64,000 bases of DNA from an uncultured Acidimicrobiales bacterium (GCA_937922785.1 CALAJQ010000008.1:62001-126000); one strand, 5' to 3'. Positions 33,101 to 41,794 are shown, counted from the stretch's first letter. Numbers and translations: made by a program. Notes: generated from the letters alone by a model not told the origin.

Positions 33101-34323
33101 GGACGCACCTCAGTTGGGTTGGATTTGTGTCCGATGGGCAGCATTGCGTGAATGACGAACTGGCCCTCGTCGCGATGTTCCGAAGAGCGATGTTCCGAAG
33201 AAAAAGTGCCTCCAAGCACTGCGGCGCGTTCGGCCATTCCGGCAAGGCCGCTACCACCGACGGTAGGTTTTGATGGTCCGCCAGAAACCGTGTTAGTGAC
33301 AGTGATCCTAAGTTGCTCAGGACCGCTGGTGCGATGTGTTCCTGCGTCAACTTCAACCGTAACTTTCACATCAGGACCCCCATGCTTTATGGCGTTTGTG
33401 ACCGCCTCCTGGACGATGCGGTAGGCGCTGCCGGCAACAATGGGCGACGTGTCGACTTCGAGACAACTCTGATCGGTGAAGGTGATGTCTATTCCGTTGG
33501 CGCCGAGGTCGTTAACAAATCGGCGGATTTCGCCAAGGTCGGGCGGTGGCGCCAAATCGGCAGTAGAGGACTGTTGAAGCCCGGCCAAAACGCGTCGCGT
33601 GTCAGACAGCGCAGCGCGTGCCGACGTTGCAATGTCGGCCACTGCATCGCTGGCTGCCGTTGGGTGATTGTGACCCACACGGTTAGCAGCCTCGGCCCTG
33701 ACGGCGATAACAGACAGCGAGTGTCCGATGATGTCGTGAAGTTCTCGGCCAATATGAGCTCGCTCTTGTTCCACGGCTTGAGTCTGGTGATGCTGGGCAG
33801 TTAGTCGAGCATGGGCGGCGGCTGCGGCCAGTTGGCTAGCGTGAGCCTGTTGTTTGGCCGCATTGACACCGAGAGCCACAGCCGTGCCACACGTAAGCGC
33901 AACTAGCGGGAGTTGGTAGACCGAAACGTCGACTGCCAGCCGAACTCCAATTGCGGTGACGGCGGTCAACACGGCGCTGGAGGCAAGCGCAGCCCGGATT
34001 CCTCGGTTGTCAGGTTCTGAAGATGCGGTGTAGAGAATAACTATCATCGGAAGTAGCACTTCGGGAAGATCCGAAACCCAGACCGCAGTTTGGGCTGCGG
34101 TTGCTAGCGCAACGATCAACCGTGGGTTTGTTCGACGGAAGGCAACAAGAATTGGGGGAGCGACGATGAGCGCCCAGTGCCACCAAGTTGATGGTTCCAC
34201 AGTGTCCGGCCTCGCCGCATTCAGGTAAAGCCCCGAGAGGACGGCCACAACAGCCAGGCTTGCGGCGAGGGCGATGTCAGCCACGCCGGGTACCCAAGAA
34301 TTGGGTTCGTCAATGGCCACCAT
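33097..34323 (-). CDS. Sensor histidine kinase (HisKA_3 type)
   Basis: 408 residues. About five membrane helices in residues 15-165, then a dimerisation helix with the phospho-His in ERAHIGRELHDIIGHSL and an HATPase_c domain (YRIVQEAVTNAIKHG, GGSGLAGMAERAAVLGG). A 15-bp in-frame tandem duplication (33172-33201) yields SSEHRSSEHR near the C-terminus. Cognate of the regulator downstream. The membrane-embedded sensor suggests an envelope signal. Confidence 0.95.
   Translation of the reverse strand: MVAIDEPNSWVPGVADIALAASLAVVAVLSGLYLNAARPDTVEPSTWWHWALIVAPPILVAFRRTNPRLIVALATAAQTAVWVSDLPEVLLPMIVILYTASSEPDNRGIRAALASSAVLTAVTAIGVRLAVDVSVYQLPLVALTCGTAVALGVNAAKQQAHASQLAAAAAHARLTAQHHQTQAVEQERAHIGRELHDIIGHSLSVIAVRAEAANRVGHNHPTAASDAVADIATSARAALSDTRRVLAGLQQSSTADLAPPPDLGEIRRFVNDLGANGIDITFTDQSCLEVDTSPIVAGSAYRIVQEAVTNAIKHGGPDVKVTVEVDAGTHRTSGPEQLRITVTNTVSGGPSKPTVGGSGLAGMAERAAVLGGTFSSEHRSSEHRDEGQFVIHAMLPIGHKSNPTEVRP
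33172..33201. repeat. 15-bp exact tandem duplication in the kinase gene
   Basis: GCGATGTTCCGAAGA twice in tandem, duplicating five residues (SSEHR) between the last two strands of the ATPase domain. In frame, so probably tolerated. Confidence 0.85.
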
Positions 34324-34325
34324 GT

Positions 34326-34868
34326 TTATCGATTCTGGCCCATTTGGTAATGGTTGTCAGTATTGGCCCGCGCCGACCTTAGTAGCACAGCGCACACAAG
34401 GCAGACGAAGCTTGCGACACAGCTGATCGTTCGACGAAGGTTTAAGGCGTTCCAATCATCTTCGAATACGTCTCGAGCTGTGGTAGCGGTTGCGGTGCTG
34501 ACGTCGACTACCTCTGCTAGCTCGTCGTTAAGTGGGACGTTTCCAGTGCCTGTGATGAACAGCGTTGTGAGGTAGAGGGCGGCAGCTGAAACGAGAAGCA
34601 CGCGCACTGTCTTGGTTGCGGTGGTCCAGTTCGTTGCTATCGCTATGGCGATGGCGGGAATCGTGCCAAAGAAAATGGTGCCGAATGCCGGGTTGCGAAT
34701 CGTTTCGTTGATTGCCTGGAACGTCTTCACATAGGTGACGTCGTCGACCTCGGCTAAGGCCAGTGTTACTGATACTTCGTAGGTGTAGAAAAATCCGGCA
34801 GACAATCCGGCCAGGGTCGATGCTGCCAGCAGCGTTAGTTGTTGAGGTTTGAATGGTGTGGTGGTCAT
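34326..34868 (-). CDS. DUF1772 (anthrone-oxygenase-like) membrane protein
   Basis: 180 residues from the ATG at 34868, preceded by AGGAGACGAGCC. Four membrane helices: LLAASTLAGLSAGFFYTYEV, FGTIFFGTIPAIAIAIA, LLVSAAALYLTTLFI, and SCVASFVCLVCAVLL. The long loop with NVPLNDEL before the last helix is the DUF1772 hallmark. First gene of a four-gene operon with kinase, regulator and selenoprotein. Function unproven. Confidence 0.85.
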   Translation of the reverse strand: MTTTPFKPQQLTLLAASTLAGLSAGFFYTYEVSVTLALAEVDDVTYVKTFQAINETIRNPAFGTIFFGTIPAIAIAIATNWTTATKTVRVLLVSAAALYLTTLFITGTGNVPLNDELAEVVDVSTATATTARDVFEDDWNALNLRRTISCVASFVCLVCAVLLRSARANTDNHYQMGQNR

Positions 34869-34980
34869 GGCTCGTCTCCTGAGACTTGGTGGATCGGTAG
34901 GTGTTGATCTCATGATGGGCGCGCAGCAGCTGGCGAGAATCGGGCAAACGTCGCAACCTAAGTCATCCAAAAGTCGCACA

Positions 34981-34994
34981 TGACTGATCAGTCA
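34981..34994. promoter_or_regulatory. 14-bp perfect palindrome in a divergent promoter
   Basis: TGACTGATCAGTCA lies between the DUF1772 operon and the EthD gene, 38 bp before the latter's ATG. GAC/GTC half sites of this type are common for TetR-family repressors. No regulator gene of that type is adjacent. Confidence 0.5.
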
Positions 34995-35031
34995 TTCGGT
35001 GTCAGCTTCGAAGTCGTGACAGACTCACAGC

Positions 35032-35322
35032 ATGATCTCTGTTCACATCCTTTACCCAAAGACCGACGACTCAACCTTCGATATGGACTACTACTGCTCC
35101 ACCCACATGCCAATGTTGGCTGACGCTTTGGGTGACGCTTGTAAAGGTTGGGGAGCTTCCTCGGTAGCAGCTGGGGCCTGGGCCGCAATCGGTTGGGCCA
35201 ACGTTGAGTCTCAAGAGGCCTTCGATGCGGCAATGAAAGAGCATGGCGCCGCAATCATGGGAGACGTGCCGAACTACACCAACGTCGCCCCTGAGCTAGT
35301 CGTTGGCCAGATCGCCCACTAG
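35032..35322 (+). CDS. EthD-family protein
   Basis: 96 residues, dimeric ferredoxin-like fold. ISVHILYPKTDDSTFDMDYY, then STHMPMLADALGDACKGWG is the EthD pattern (Y-x(n)-HxPL). No Shine-Dalgarno visible before the ATG. Divergent from the DUF1772 operon. Confidence 0.85.
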   Translation: MISVHILYPKTDDSTFDMDYYCSTHMPMLADALGDACKGWGASSVAAGAWAAIGWANVESQEAFDAAMKEHGAAIMGDVPNYTNVAPELVVGQIAH

Positions 35323-35330
35323 CCAAAGCT

Positions 35331-36005
35331 TCAGCCACCAGAGTTGATGGCCTCAAGCCACTCGGACCAGTAGAACTTCCACCACTCAACGCTTTCATAG
35401 GTGGGAAGTTTCTCGTGCTGAACCGTCACCTTCGCAAGACCATCGCCGGCGTCGGCAATTGTGAACATCGCAGCTGCTTTGTCTGGGCCAATCGCAATGC
35501 GCAGAACCTTGGTATCGGGCTTGGAGCGTAGCTCAGTGGGTTCGTCAGGGAACAGATCTGCGCGGTGGTCAGCACTTAGCAACATCTTTCGTAGAACCTC
35601 TGTGTCCGCAGTTACGGTCCGGGTCTTGCTGCAAGCAAACAGCCCGTCCGAGCGCTGATACGGAAGTCGGAGGCCAACGATTCGTTCATAGCTAACTGTC
35701 ACCGCCTGGGACCACCAGGCGTCAAGCTCTTCGAATTCAGCGTGAAGGTACCGGGCTATTGCTGTGTGGTCGGTCGAATCCCCTTCCCACGCTTCAATGA
35801 TGTCGGCCCATTCGTTGTGGCCACGACCGGTTCGAGCCTTCATCTTTTCATCGGACATCTCAGGCGGCGAGACCCAGACCCTGGCGTTCTGTTCGGCTAC
35901 TGCTGCAGCCTGATCTAGAAGCACTTTGCGTGCTGCGGTGTAGCGTTCGCCGGTCTTGGCCATGCGCTGGCGAACTCTGCGCTTAAACGATTCTTGACTG
36001 GTCAT
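35331..36005 (-). CDS. SRPBCC/DUF4287-like hypothetical protein
   Basis: 224 residues. N-terminal helical part (about 1-110) with RTGRGHNEWADIIEAWEGDS and HTAIARYLHAEFEELDAWWS resembles DUF4287. The C-terminal half (115-224) resembles a START/AHSA1 barrel (RTVTADTEVLRKMLLSADHR, VTVQHEKLPTYESVEWWKFY). Such proteins are common in actinobacteria but uncharacterised. Convergent with the EthD gene, 8 bp between ends. Confidence 0.72.
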   Translation of the reverse strand: MTSQESFKRRVRQRMAKTGERYTAARKVLLDQAAAVAEQNARVWVSPPEMSDEKMKARTGRGHNEWADIIEAWEGDSTDHTAIARYLHAEFEELDAWWSQAVTVSYERIVGLRLPYQRSDGLFACSKTRTVTADTEVLRKMLLSADHRADLFPDEPTELRSKPDTKVLRIAIGPDKAAAMFTIADAGDGLAKVTVQHEKLPTYESVEWWKFYWSEWLEAINSGG

Positions 36006-36282
36006 TTCAACTCACTCTGCCTAGCCACAACCGAGTGCAATTCACGCTTGCTTTCCCAGCCGGCCAGGACGTTCTAGTCAGTTTGAAACAACTATGTTCT
36101 GAAACTTGTTTGAACAACTCTGCCGGGCACACAAGGTCCCCTTTGCCTTCACGGCCAATGGCCTACCAAGAGCGTGAATCTCGATCCGAAGGTTGGGCGT
36201 GGCAATACGCCTGGGGTAAATGTACACCGATCAGGCAATTCTGTTCCAGCGAGTTAGGCAGACGACTTCAGTGCCGGGTTCG

Positions 36283-36693
36283 TTAGCGGCGCTCGAAACG
36301 AATCAGTGGAATGACTCGATCCGTCTTGGCCTCATATTCTGCAAATTGAGGTGCGTCGACCTTCTGCGCCTCCCAGATCGTGCTTCGTGCTGCGCCGGTC
36401 AGCTCGACGGCGTTCACATCAATCTTCTCGGAACCAACCTCGATTGCAGTGTCCGGGTTGGCCTTCAGATTGTGGTACCAATCCGGGTTGTCGGGTGCTC
36501 CTGCCTTCGAAGCAAAGATGACCCAGCCGTCGCCGTCGTTGCGGTAGACCAGAGGCGTGACCCGCTCAGTTCCCGAGCGCGCACCGGTGTGGTGTACCAG
36601 CACCATCGGCGCACCCTCGAAGGGGCCACCTACTTTGCCGCCGTTCGCTCGGAACTCATCTATGACGTCCTTGTTGAATTCGTTCATGTCCAT
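36283..36693 (-). CDS. F420H2-dependent nitroreductase-family (DUF385) protein
   Basis: 136 residues. Split barrel with MVLVHHTGARSGTERVTPLV, GDGWVIFASKAGAPDNPDWY, HNLKANPDTAIEVGSEKIDV: the Ddn/FGD-like pattern for deazaflavin (F420) binding. Supports an F420-producing actinobacterium. Substrates of the family range from quinones to nitroimidazoles. The 277 bp upstream (36006-36282 lies on its 3' side) show no gene. Confidence 0.9.
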   Translation of the reverse strand: MDMNEFNKDVIDEFRANGGKVGGPFEGAPMVLVHHTGARSGTERVTPLVYRNDGDGWVIFASKAGAPDNPDWYHNLKANPDTAIEVGSEKIDVNAVELTGAARSTIWEAQKVDAPQFAEYEAKTDRVIPLIRFERR

Positions 36694-36732
36694 AGGGTCA
36701 CGCTACCGAATTCTCTACATAGTGTTTGGGTA

Positions 36733-37938
36733 CTACATGGTGTTCGGGTAGTAGTCAGCCGCTGGAGTCTTGGATGTTTCAGAGGTGAAGGTTCCTGCGA
36801 ATGGCCAGTCGGCTTCGGCGCCCGGAAGGGGTCCTTGGTTGAACCGTCCCAACTCGCCGCCACCTGCTGCTTCGTTGCCAACTAGCGACCAAGCTTGGCG
36901 CTTATAAGTCCAGTTGTCAGGTTGAAGTCGGTGAGCTTCGTTGAAATGCTTGATAGCGCTTTCGCGGTCGCCCTCGGTCCAAAGATGATTGGCCAATTCG
37001 AAGTGCGCAGCACCTTGGCTCTTATCGACACCCCGGTCTGTCGATGCCGCAAGAACCTCATCTGGTGTCATGACAAACTGACTGTCGGCTCCATTGTGAG
37101 CCCAGTCTCTGATTGCGTCGGGGTAGGAGTCTCGTTCCTGACCGCCACGCATACGGGCGGCCAGTTCTGGATCATCCTTTTCGATCTCTGAGGCCTTCTT
37201 CTCGATGGCTACGTCGCGATCGTCAAGAAAGCTGCGGAGCCAGTCGGGGTAGTCGTCACCTGGTGGCCATCCTGGCTCGGGCGGCCGCACGATCATGCCG
37301 GCTTCGTCAATCCAAATCACGTTTGGAATGTTGACTACACCAAAGAGTGTGTCGAGTTGATGCTTGGGGTCTAACAATGACGGGTGTGTCGGATTCGCCG
37401 CTTCGATGAAGGGCCTAGAAACATCGGGCTCGCTCAGCTCAAGCGAGACGGTAACAATCTCGACACCTAGGGGAGCGAGTTCCTCGCGCAGTGCCTGCCA
37501 ACCTGGCAGGTCGTAGCGACAGCCTCAATATGGCGCCCAGGCAACAACGACCACTTTCTTGCCCCTCAGTGACGAGAGGTGAAACTCATTACCGTCCAAG
37601 TCGGGCAGAACAACCTCTGGTGCTTGGGCTGTCACAAGAGCTCTGCCGCTGAGCGACTCTGGGCCCAGTGCCGATAGACCGGAGGCGTCGTCACTGACGA
37701 TTGCCATGCCAAGTCTTTCCGCAGCGTAAGTGGCCGAGTAGCCATCGGGCAGCGGTACACAAACTTCGCCTTTGCATGCACCTTCGGGTTTGATGTCCCA
37801 GCCAGTAGCGGAGGCGAAATCGTCAGCGGAGATGTCGAGCGTTTCAGTGATCACGACCGTCAGGCTCTCAGGTCCGGGGCTGGGCGGCAAGTCCTGCAAC
37901 GCACTAGAAGATGCACCGCCTAGAACATGTACGGACAC
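36733..37938 (-). CDS. Probable selenoprotein: TlpA-like redoxin with C-terminal TPR
   Basis: Read through the in-frame TGA at 37525-37527, one frame gives 401 residues. N-terminal region with GACKGEVCVP (two Cys), a redoxin domain (APEVVLPDLDGNEFHLSSLR, VVVVAWAPY-U-GCRYDLPGWQ), PSLLDPKHQLDTLFGVVNIP, VIWIDEAGMIV (cis-Pro region INIP-like), and a C-terminal TPR-like pair (AAHFELANHLWTEGDRESAI). U138 replaces the first active-site Cys; the second (C140) is present, giving UxC rather than CxxC. A perfect 6-bp hairpin with AGGTT loop lies 14 nt after the TGA. The GTG start (37938) overlaps the upstream GNAT gene by 19 bp. No signal peptide; likely cytoplasmic peroxidase or reductase. Confidence 0.8.
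37494..37510 (-). promoter_or_regulatory. Candidate bacterial SECIS hairpin for the TlpA-like selenoprotein
   Basis: On the minus strand CCTGCC-AGGTT-GGCAGG: a perfect 6-bp stem and 5-nt loop. The loop G residues lie about 21-23 nt after the TGA, within the SelB-recognition window. The AGGT loop start matches the fdhF SECIS apical loop. Confidence 0.68.
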
Positions 37939-39134
37939 CAGGGGGCTCGGGCGGTGGCAAAGAGATGTCCTAATCGGCGGACCGCCAGGTCTTCACCCTC
38001 TATCTCGCCGAGGCGGGCAAGTTGGTCAACGCAGACTCGCCCCAAATAGAGGGCGCCGAGCGTCCGGACGTCTAGCGCCACGTCAGGGGCATCGGTTGTC
38101 TCGCCAACTTCGGCGACACCACCTGTCACTTGCATCCGGTACGTGCCGGCCGCATAGTCGAGGTCATCGGAAATTCTTAGAACAAGTTCGCCGTCTGTTT
38201 CATACGTTCGATCAGACAGCGCCGCCCCAAGGTCCAAGATTCTCACGTACAGACCGTCGGCAAGTTTGCGTTGCACCGACCGGGCATTGCTTACTGAATA
38301 TGCCAAAGCGTCGTCGGTTGCGCCATCCCAGAAACTGATGTTGGGGAACAAGTCAATGTTGGACGCGTAGTGCCAGAGCGCGTATTCCGCCTCGTTGGTT
38401 TCACCGACCATTGCTTGGATCGCAATTGAACCGTCGGCGATGAAGTCGTTCCACTTCTCGATCTGTCGGTATGACAAGTAGCCCACGACGTCGTCACCGC
38501 TAGTCGCGATCACATGCCGCAATGCCGATCCGGGGCCACGGCGGTGCTCGGGGTCGGCAATGATGTTGTCCCAACGCTCGGGGCCGCGGTTGAGGAAACC
38601 TGGCCGCTTGGTTGCCATCGCGGCCCAGAAGGGGGCGACCACCGAAGGTAGGTCGTTAGCCTTGATCATCGACACCTTGATTGTGTCAGCTGGTTGGGCC
38701 ATCTGAAGGTGGCGGTTGTCAATCTTGACGTCATGACACTCGGTGGCCAGCCCGAAGCCGAACCGGCCGTAGATGCCGGGCTCGCTAGCCCACAGGCCCG
38801 CTAGTGGATCTCCGCGGTCGGCGGCTTTGCGGAGGTAGGTGTTAACCATCGAACGGAGGATGCCTTGGCGGGTTCGGTCGGCTCGTACGCCCACCATCGT
38901 CATGCCAGCCATCGGAAGTTGCGCGCCACCGGGAACAGTCAGCTGCAGCGGGAAGTCGCCAAGGTTGCCCACAATCTCATCGCCATCGAAGACTGCAACC
39001 GTCCGGTCTAAGGGCAGCAGAGTCATGAACCGCTCGTTGTCCTCGGGTTTGGCATCGCCGCCGAACCCGAGTGTTATTGCTGATCGGAACGCAAAAACTT
39101 CGTCAGCGCTTATCGGGCGAATTTCATAGTCCAC
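37920..39134 (-). CDS. Eis-like GNAT N-acetyltransferase with SCP2-type C-terminal domain
   Basis: 404 residues. N-terminal GNAT domain (AVFDGDEIVGNLGDFPLQLT, VGVRADRTRQGILRSMVNTY with the acetyl-CoA loop RxxQGI), a second GNAT-like middle domain, and a C-terminal sterol-carrier-like domain (GELVLRISDDLDYAAGTYRM). This is the Eis/enhanced-intracellular-survival architecture, which acetylates amines, including aminoglycosides, in relatives. The last residue is Phe, in YMF. Upstream of and overlapping the TlpA-like selenoprotein gene. Confidence 0.88.
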   Translation of the reverse strand: MDYEIRPISADEVFAFRSAITLGFGGDAKPEDNERFMTLLPLDRTVAVFDGDEIVGNLGDFPLQLTVPGGAQLPMAGMTMVGVRADRTRQGILRSMVNTYLRKAADRGDPLAGLWASEPGIYGRFGFGLATECHDVKIDNRHLQMAQPADTIKVSMIKANDLPSVVAPFWAAMATKRPGFLNRGPERWDNIIADPEHRRGPGSALRHVIATSGDDVVGYLSYRQIEKWNDFIADGSIAIQAMVGETNEAEYALWHYASNIDLFPNISFWDGATDDALAYSVSNARSVQRKLADGLYVRILDLGAALSDRTYETDGELVLRISDDLDYAAGTYRMQVTGGVAEVGETTDAPDVALDVRTLGALYLGRVCVDQLARLGEIEGEDLAVRRLGHLFATARAPWCPYMF

Positions 39135-39209
39135 AAATGCGAATCTAGTTCGGCCCGTCAGAACCCCACTGATATTTACCTGAGCGACCTGGCGGGTAGT
39201 CTTTGGACT

Positions 39210-39362
39210 ATGAGCATCATCAAGCGACTAGGTAGCTTCCTCACTGCACTATTTACCAAGCCGGAGGTCGAGGTGAAGAAGCCCGACACTGAAGCTCAGG
39301 CGCAAGCAAACGCCATTGAGTATGAGCGGCTTCAGAACAACGTCGGCCGAGGCGGCGGCTAG
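39210..39362 (+). CDS. Small hypothetical protein (50 aa)
   Basis: ATG at 39210. Starts with an amphipathic segment (MSIIKRLGSFLTALFTKPEV), followed by a charged helix and a Gly-rich end (ERLQNNVGRGGG). Short but well formed, in the gap between the divergent GNAT gene and the next rightward gene, 14 bp ahead of it. No family recognised; no strong ribosome site. Confidence 0.45.
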   Translation: MSIIKRLGSFLTALFTKPEVEVKKPDTEAQAQANAIEYERLQNNVGRGGG

Positions 39363-39376
39363 TCCGCCCGTTACAC

Positions 39377-39895
39377 ATGACTTCGGAAACAGCTACCAAG
39401 ACCGTTGACATACCGCTGCGATTGCTTGACGTTGAGCCGACGACGGTTTGTGGCGACCGGGCCTTTGTGTTGTTGGCTGACGGCGTTGGCAGAGTCGAGG
39501 TGGGCAGCCCGCTGCCTGAGGATGACATCTGGAATCATCTAGAAGGCGACCTAATGTTGACCACAGTGCAGGCAGCTGGTGATAGCGGAAGTAGTGGCTT
39601 TGGCGGTGATCAGTGGAGTGACACTCAACTTTCGGTTGGGTGGTCAGAGCCAGGGTCAGGCACCGGTCCAGACGACAAGGCCTGGGTGGTTGTCGGTCGC
39701 ATTCCCGACCGGTTCCAGACAGTGTTGGCCCGACAAGGTCACACCACGATGCGTCAGACGCCAGTAAACGGGCACGCCTTTTTGCCACTCAATAACGATG
39801 GACCAGCAGATTTCGAAGTGGTTGGCGTCGATGCCAACAGTGAAGAAACCATGCTGTTCAATCCCAACGAAGGCCCACCGGCCGCTTTCGAGTAG
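39377..39895 (+). CDS. Hypothetical beta-rich protein
   Basis: 172 residues, soluble. Contains VDIPLRLLDVEPTTVCGDRA, a Gly/Ser-rich loop (GDSGSSGFGGDQWSD) and VGRIPDRFQTVLARQGHTTM. No catalytic motif or known family. Probably co-transcribed with the 50-aa gene upstream. Confidence 0.6.
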   Translation: MTSETATKTVDIPLRLLDVEPTTVCGDRAFVLLADGVGRVEVGSPLPEDDIWNHLEGDLMLTTVQAAGDSGSSGFGGDQWSDTQLSVGWSEPGSGTGPDDKAWVVVGRIPDRFQTVLARQGHTTMRQTPVNGHAFLPLNNDGPADFEVVGVDANSEETMLFNPNEGPPAAFE

Positions 39896-39973
39896 CTGGC
39901 CTCACCCTTCAAGCGATCCAGACTCTTTTAGCCAGCTGTCACGGAAATTGAAGGTTTGGGGCTTTACCTACAT

Positions 39974-40420
39974 ATGACGTTCGATTCGTTTCTCGAGAAA
40001 TCGGGTCCTCCGCTCCGGGCGGCACTGGTGGCGGCGTATGGTCATCAGGTCGGCAACGATGCTGTAGCCGCAGCGGTTGCCTACGGATGGGAGCATTGGG
40101 GCCGGCTACAGGAAATGGATAACCCGGCCGGCTACCTATATCGAGTGGGTCAAACGGCGGCCAAGAAGGCGTTCCGCCCACAACCGTTCTTGCCGGTTCC
40201 TCCTCCCCAGGAGATGCCCGAGTTCGAGCCTCGCTTGCTGCCAGCTTTGGAAGCGCTAAGCGAAGGCCAGAGAGTTGCGGTCTTACTTGTGCACGCTATG
40301 GGGCACACCCAAGCTGCGGCTGCAGAAATCCTCGAAGTATCTGAGTCGACCATCCGAACCCATTTGCAACGTGGCTTGAAACGCCTACGTCAAACACTGG
40401 AGGTAGAGCCTCATGTCTAG
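39974..40420 (+). CDS. Sigma-70-family (ECF-like) factor
   Basis: 148 residues from ATG 39974. Region 2-like N-terminus (FLEKSGPPLRAALVAAYGHQ, MDNPAGYLYRVGQTAAKKAF), Pro-rich linker, and region 4 (LLPALEALSEGQRVAVLLVH, GHTQAAAAEILEVSESTIRT, HLQRGLKRLRQTL). Region 2 is shorter than in most ECF sigmas. Overlaps the following membrane-thioredoxin gene by 8 bp, the arrangement of a sigma/anti-sigma pair. Confidence 0.85.
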   Translation: MTFDSFLEKSGPPLRAALVAAYGHQVGNDAVAAAVAYGWEHWGRLQEMDNPAGYLYRVGQTAAKKAFRPQPFLPVPPPQEMPEFEPRLLPALEALSEGQRVAVLLVHAMGHTQAAAAEILEVSESTIRTHLQRGLKRLRQTLEVEPHV

Positions 40421-41792
40421 AGCAACCGACACAACAACTAATTCTGAAGACTGGGTCCTCGAACAGCTGGGTATGTACGGCCAATGGCTGACGGGCCCGG
40501 CAAATGTGGGTCTCTCGTCAGACCAAGCAACTAGCGATGAGGGCGTTGTATTCATTGATCCGAGCACGACCAATCACGGCGCCGGTGGCAGTCACGCCCG
40601 GTCCGCCGAGCAAGTCTCAATCGATCCAGGTTCGCGTCACGCCTGGATCGCCGCAGCTGTGGCGGTTGCAGTTGCCTTGGCTGCATGGGCGGTAGTTGGG
40701 CTGTCGAACGAAAGCGAGGAACCGGCAGTGAGGATGGACCTCGTCCTTGATGGCGAGCAGGTGATCTCCACAGACCCTTTGATTGTCTTGCCAGTGCCCG
40801 TTGACGCCCCGTTGTTCGACACCTCCGGACTGGGCGAAGACGTCTCGGTTCAGCCGGCAACATCTATGGGCCCCGAGTACCAGGCTCTGATCGATGGGTT
40901 CTATGCACCGACGGGAACTTCTAGACAAGACCAGCAGCAGATCATCAAGGTTTCGCTGGTGGGCACCCTGGACGGCGAGCCCTGGGCGATGATCGTTAGT
41001 GACGGTCCCGACACGTTGGGGTGGTTCGAAAATCAGGAGGGCGATGTTCTCCGGCTGCGAACACCCGCATCCCCTGGCCGCTTCGGCTCCTCAGGAGACA
41101 AGGTCTTCGCCGACACGCTGGATTTGGTCGCCCCACCTGAGACGATTAGTGGGAGCTTCGGGCTTAGCTACCCGGTTGGCTGGTTCATATGGGACGAGTT
41201 GTCACCCGAAGTCTCGGTTGTTTCGTTTGCTGACGCAGACCGAAATCTCTGGGTTCGCCCAAGCGGTGGCGTTGCGATCTTCAGGGGTCAATTCGACGAC
41301 GGCGAGAGCTGGACTGTCACGGCATACGACAAGAACGGCAGTGTTCTTGAGACTCGCAGTGATGTAGGCGGTCGTGCCTCTGACAACGCCGATTCGATTC
41401 CGGCGTTTGGTGAAGTCATCGAAGACCTTGGAGTTGGCAGCCAGGATGGAACTAAACCGACCCTTGTTCTGTTGGGCGCCGGCTGGTGCGTTCCATGTAA
41501 TCAAGATGTTTCTGGTCTGATCGATGGACTCTCGGGCATTGACGACCAAGTCAACGTGTACTCAAAAGTCTTGCATGCCGACGGACTGGAGTGGCCGGCG
41601 GCTGAGTTTGATTGGCCTTATGAGCAGCTTGATGCGGACGGTCCGGTCTTTGCCCAATGGGGTTCGGTTCCACTAGCGGTGTTACTGGATGCAGAGAATC
41701 GTTTGGTTTCTTACGACAAGTCTTTGGCCCAACTCGGTGATGATTTGGAAGCCCTCGGTGTCGATTTAGGCAACTCAGACTTCTGGAACTAG
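40413..41792 (+). CDS. Membrane protein joining an anti-sigma-like N-terminus to a thioredoxin domain
   Basis: 459 residues. Cytoplasmic N-terminus of about 75 residues, one membrane helix (about 76-97, AWIAAAVAVAVALAAWAVVG), an extracytoplasmic beta-rich region, and a C-terminal thioredoxin-like domain with LVLLGAGWCVPCNQDVSGLI (C359, C362). Coupling to the sigma gene suggests an anti-sigma whose external domain senses or edits thiol/disulfide state; no ZAS zinc motif is seen in the N-terminus. Both active-site residues are Cys, unlike the two nearby selenoproteins. Confidence 0.75.
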   Translation: MSRATDTTTNSEDWVLEQLGMYGQWLTGPANVGLSSDQATSDEGVVFIDPSTTNHGAGGSHARSAEQVSIDPGSRHAWIAAAVAVAVALAAWAVVGLSNESEEPAVRMDLVLDGEQVISTDPLIVLPVPVDAPLFDTSGLGEDVSVQPATSMGPEYQALIDGFYAPTGTSRQDQQQIIKVSLVGTLDGEPWAMIVSDGPDTLGWFENQEGDVLRLRTPASPGRFGSSGDKVFADTLDLVAPPETISGSFGLSYPVGWFIWDELSPEVSVVSFADADRNLWVRPSGGVAIFRGQFDDGESWTVTAYDKNGSVLETRSDVGGRASDNADSIPAFGEVIEDLGVGSQDGTKPTLVLLGAGWCVPCNQDVSGLIDGLSGIDDQVNVYSKVLHADGLEWPAAEFDWPYEQLDADGPVFAQWGSVPLAVLLDAENRLVSYDKSLAQLGDDLEALGVDLGNSDFWN

Positions 41793-41794
41793 AC

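Noticed and set aside
36006-36282. Small open frames in the gap upstream of the SRPBCC/DUF4287-like gene
   Set aside because: Short, without ribosome sites or recognisable products; I see no gene, repeat or RNA in this 277-bp stretch.
32135-37527. TGA read as Trp (altered genetic code)
   Set aside because: TGA ends many genes in the window (hypF-side genes, response regulator, MoxR-cluster genes) and Trp is encoded by TGG throughout; the recoded TGAs fall only at redox-Cys positions.
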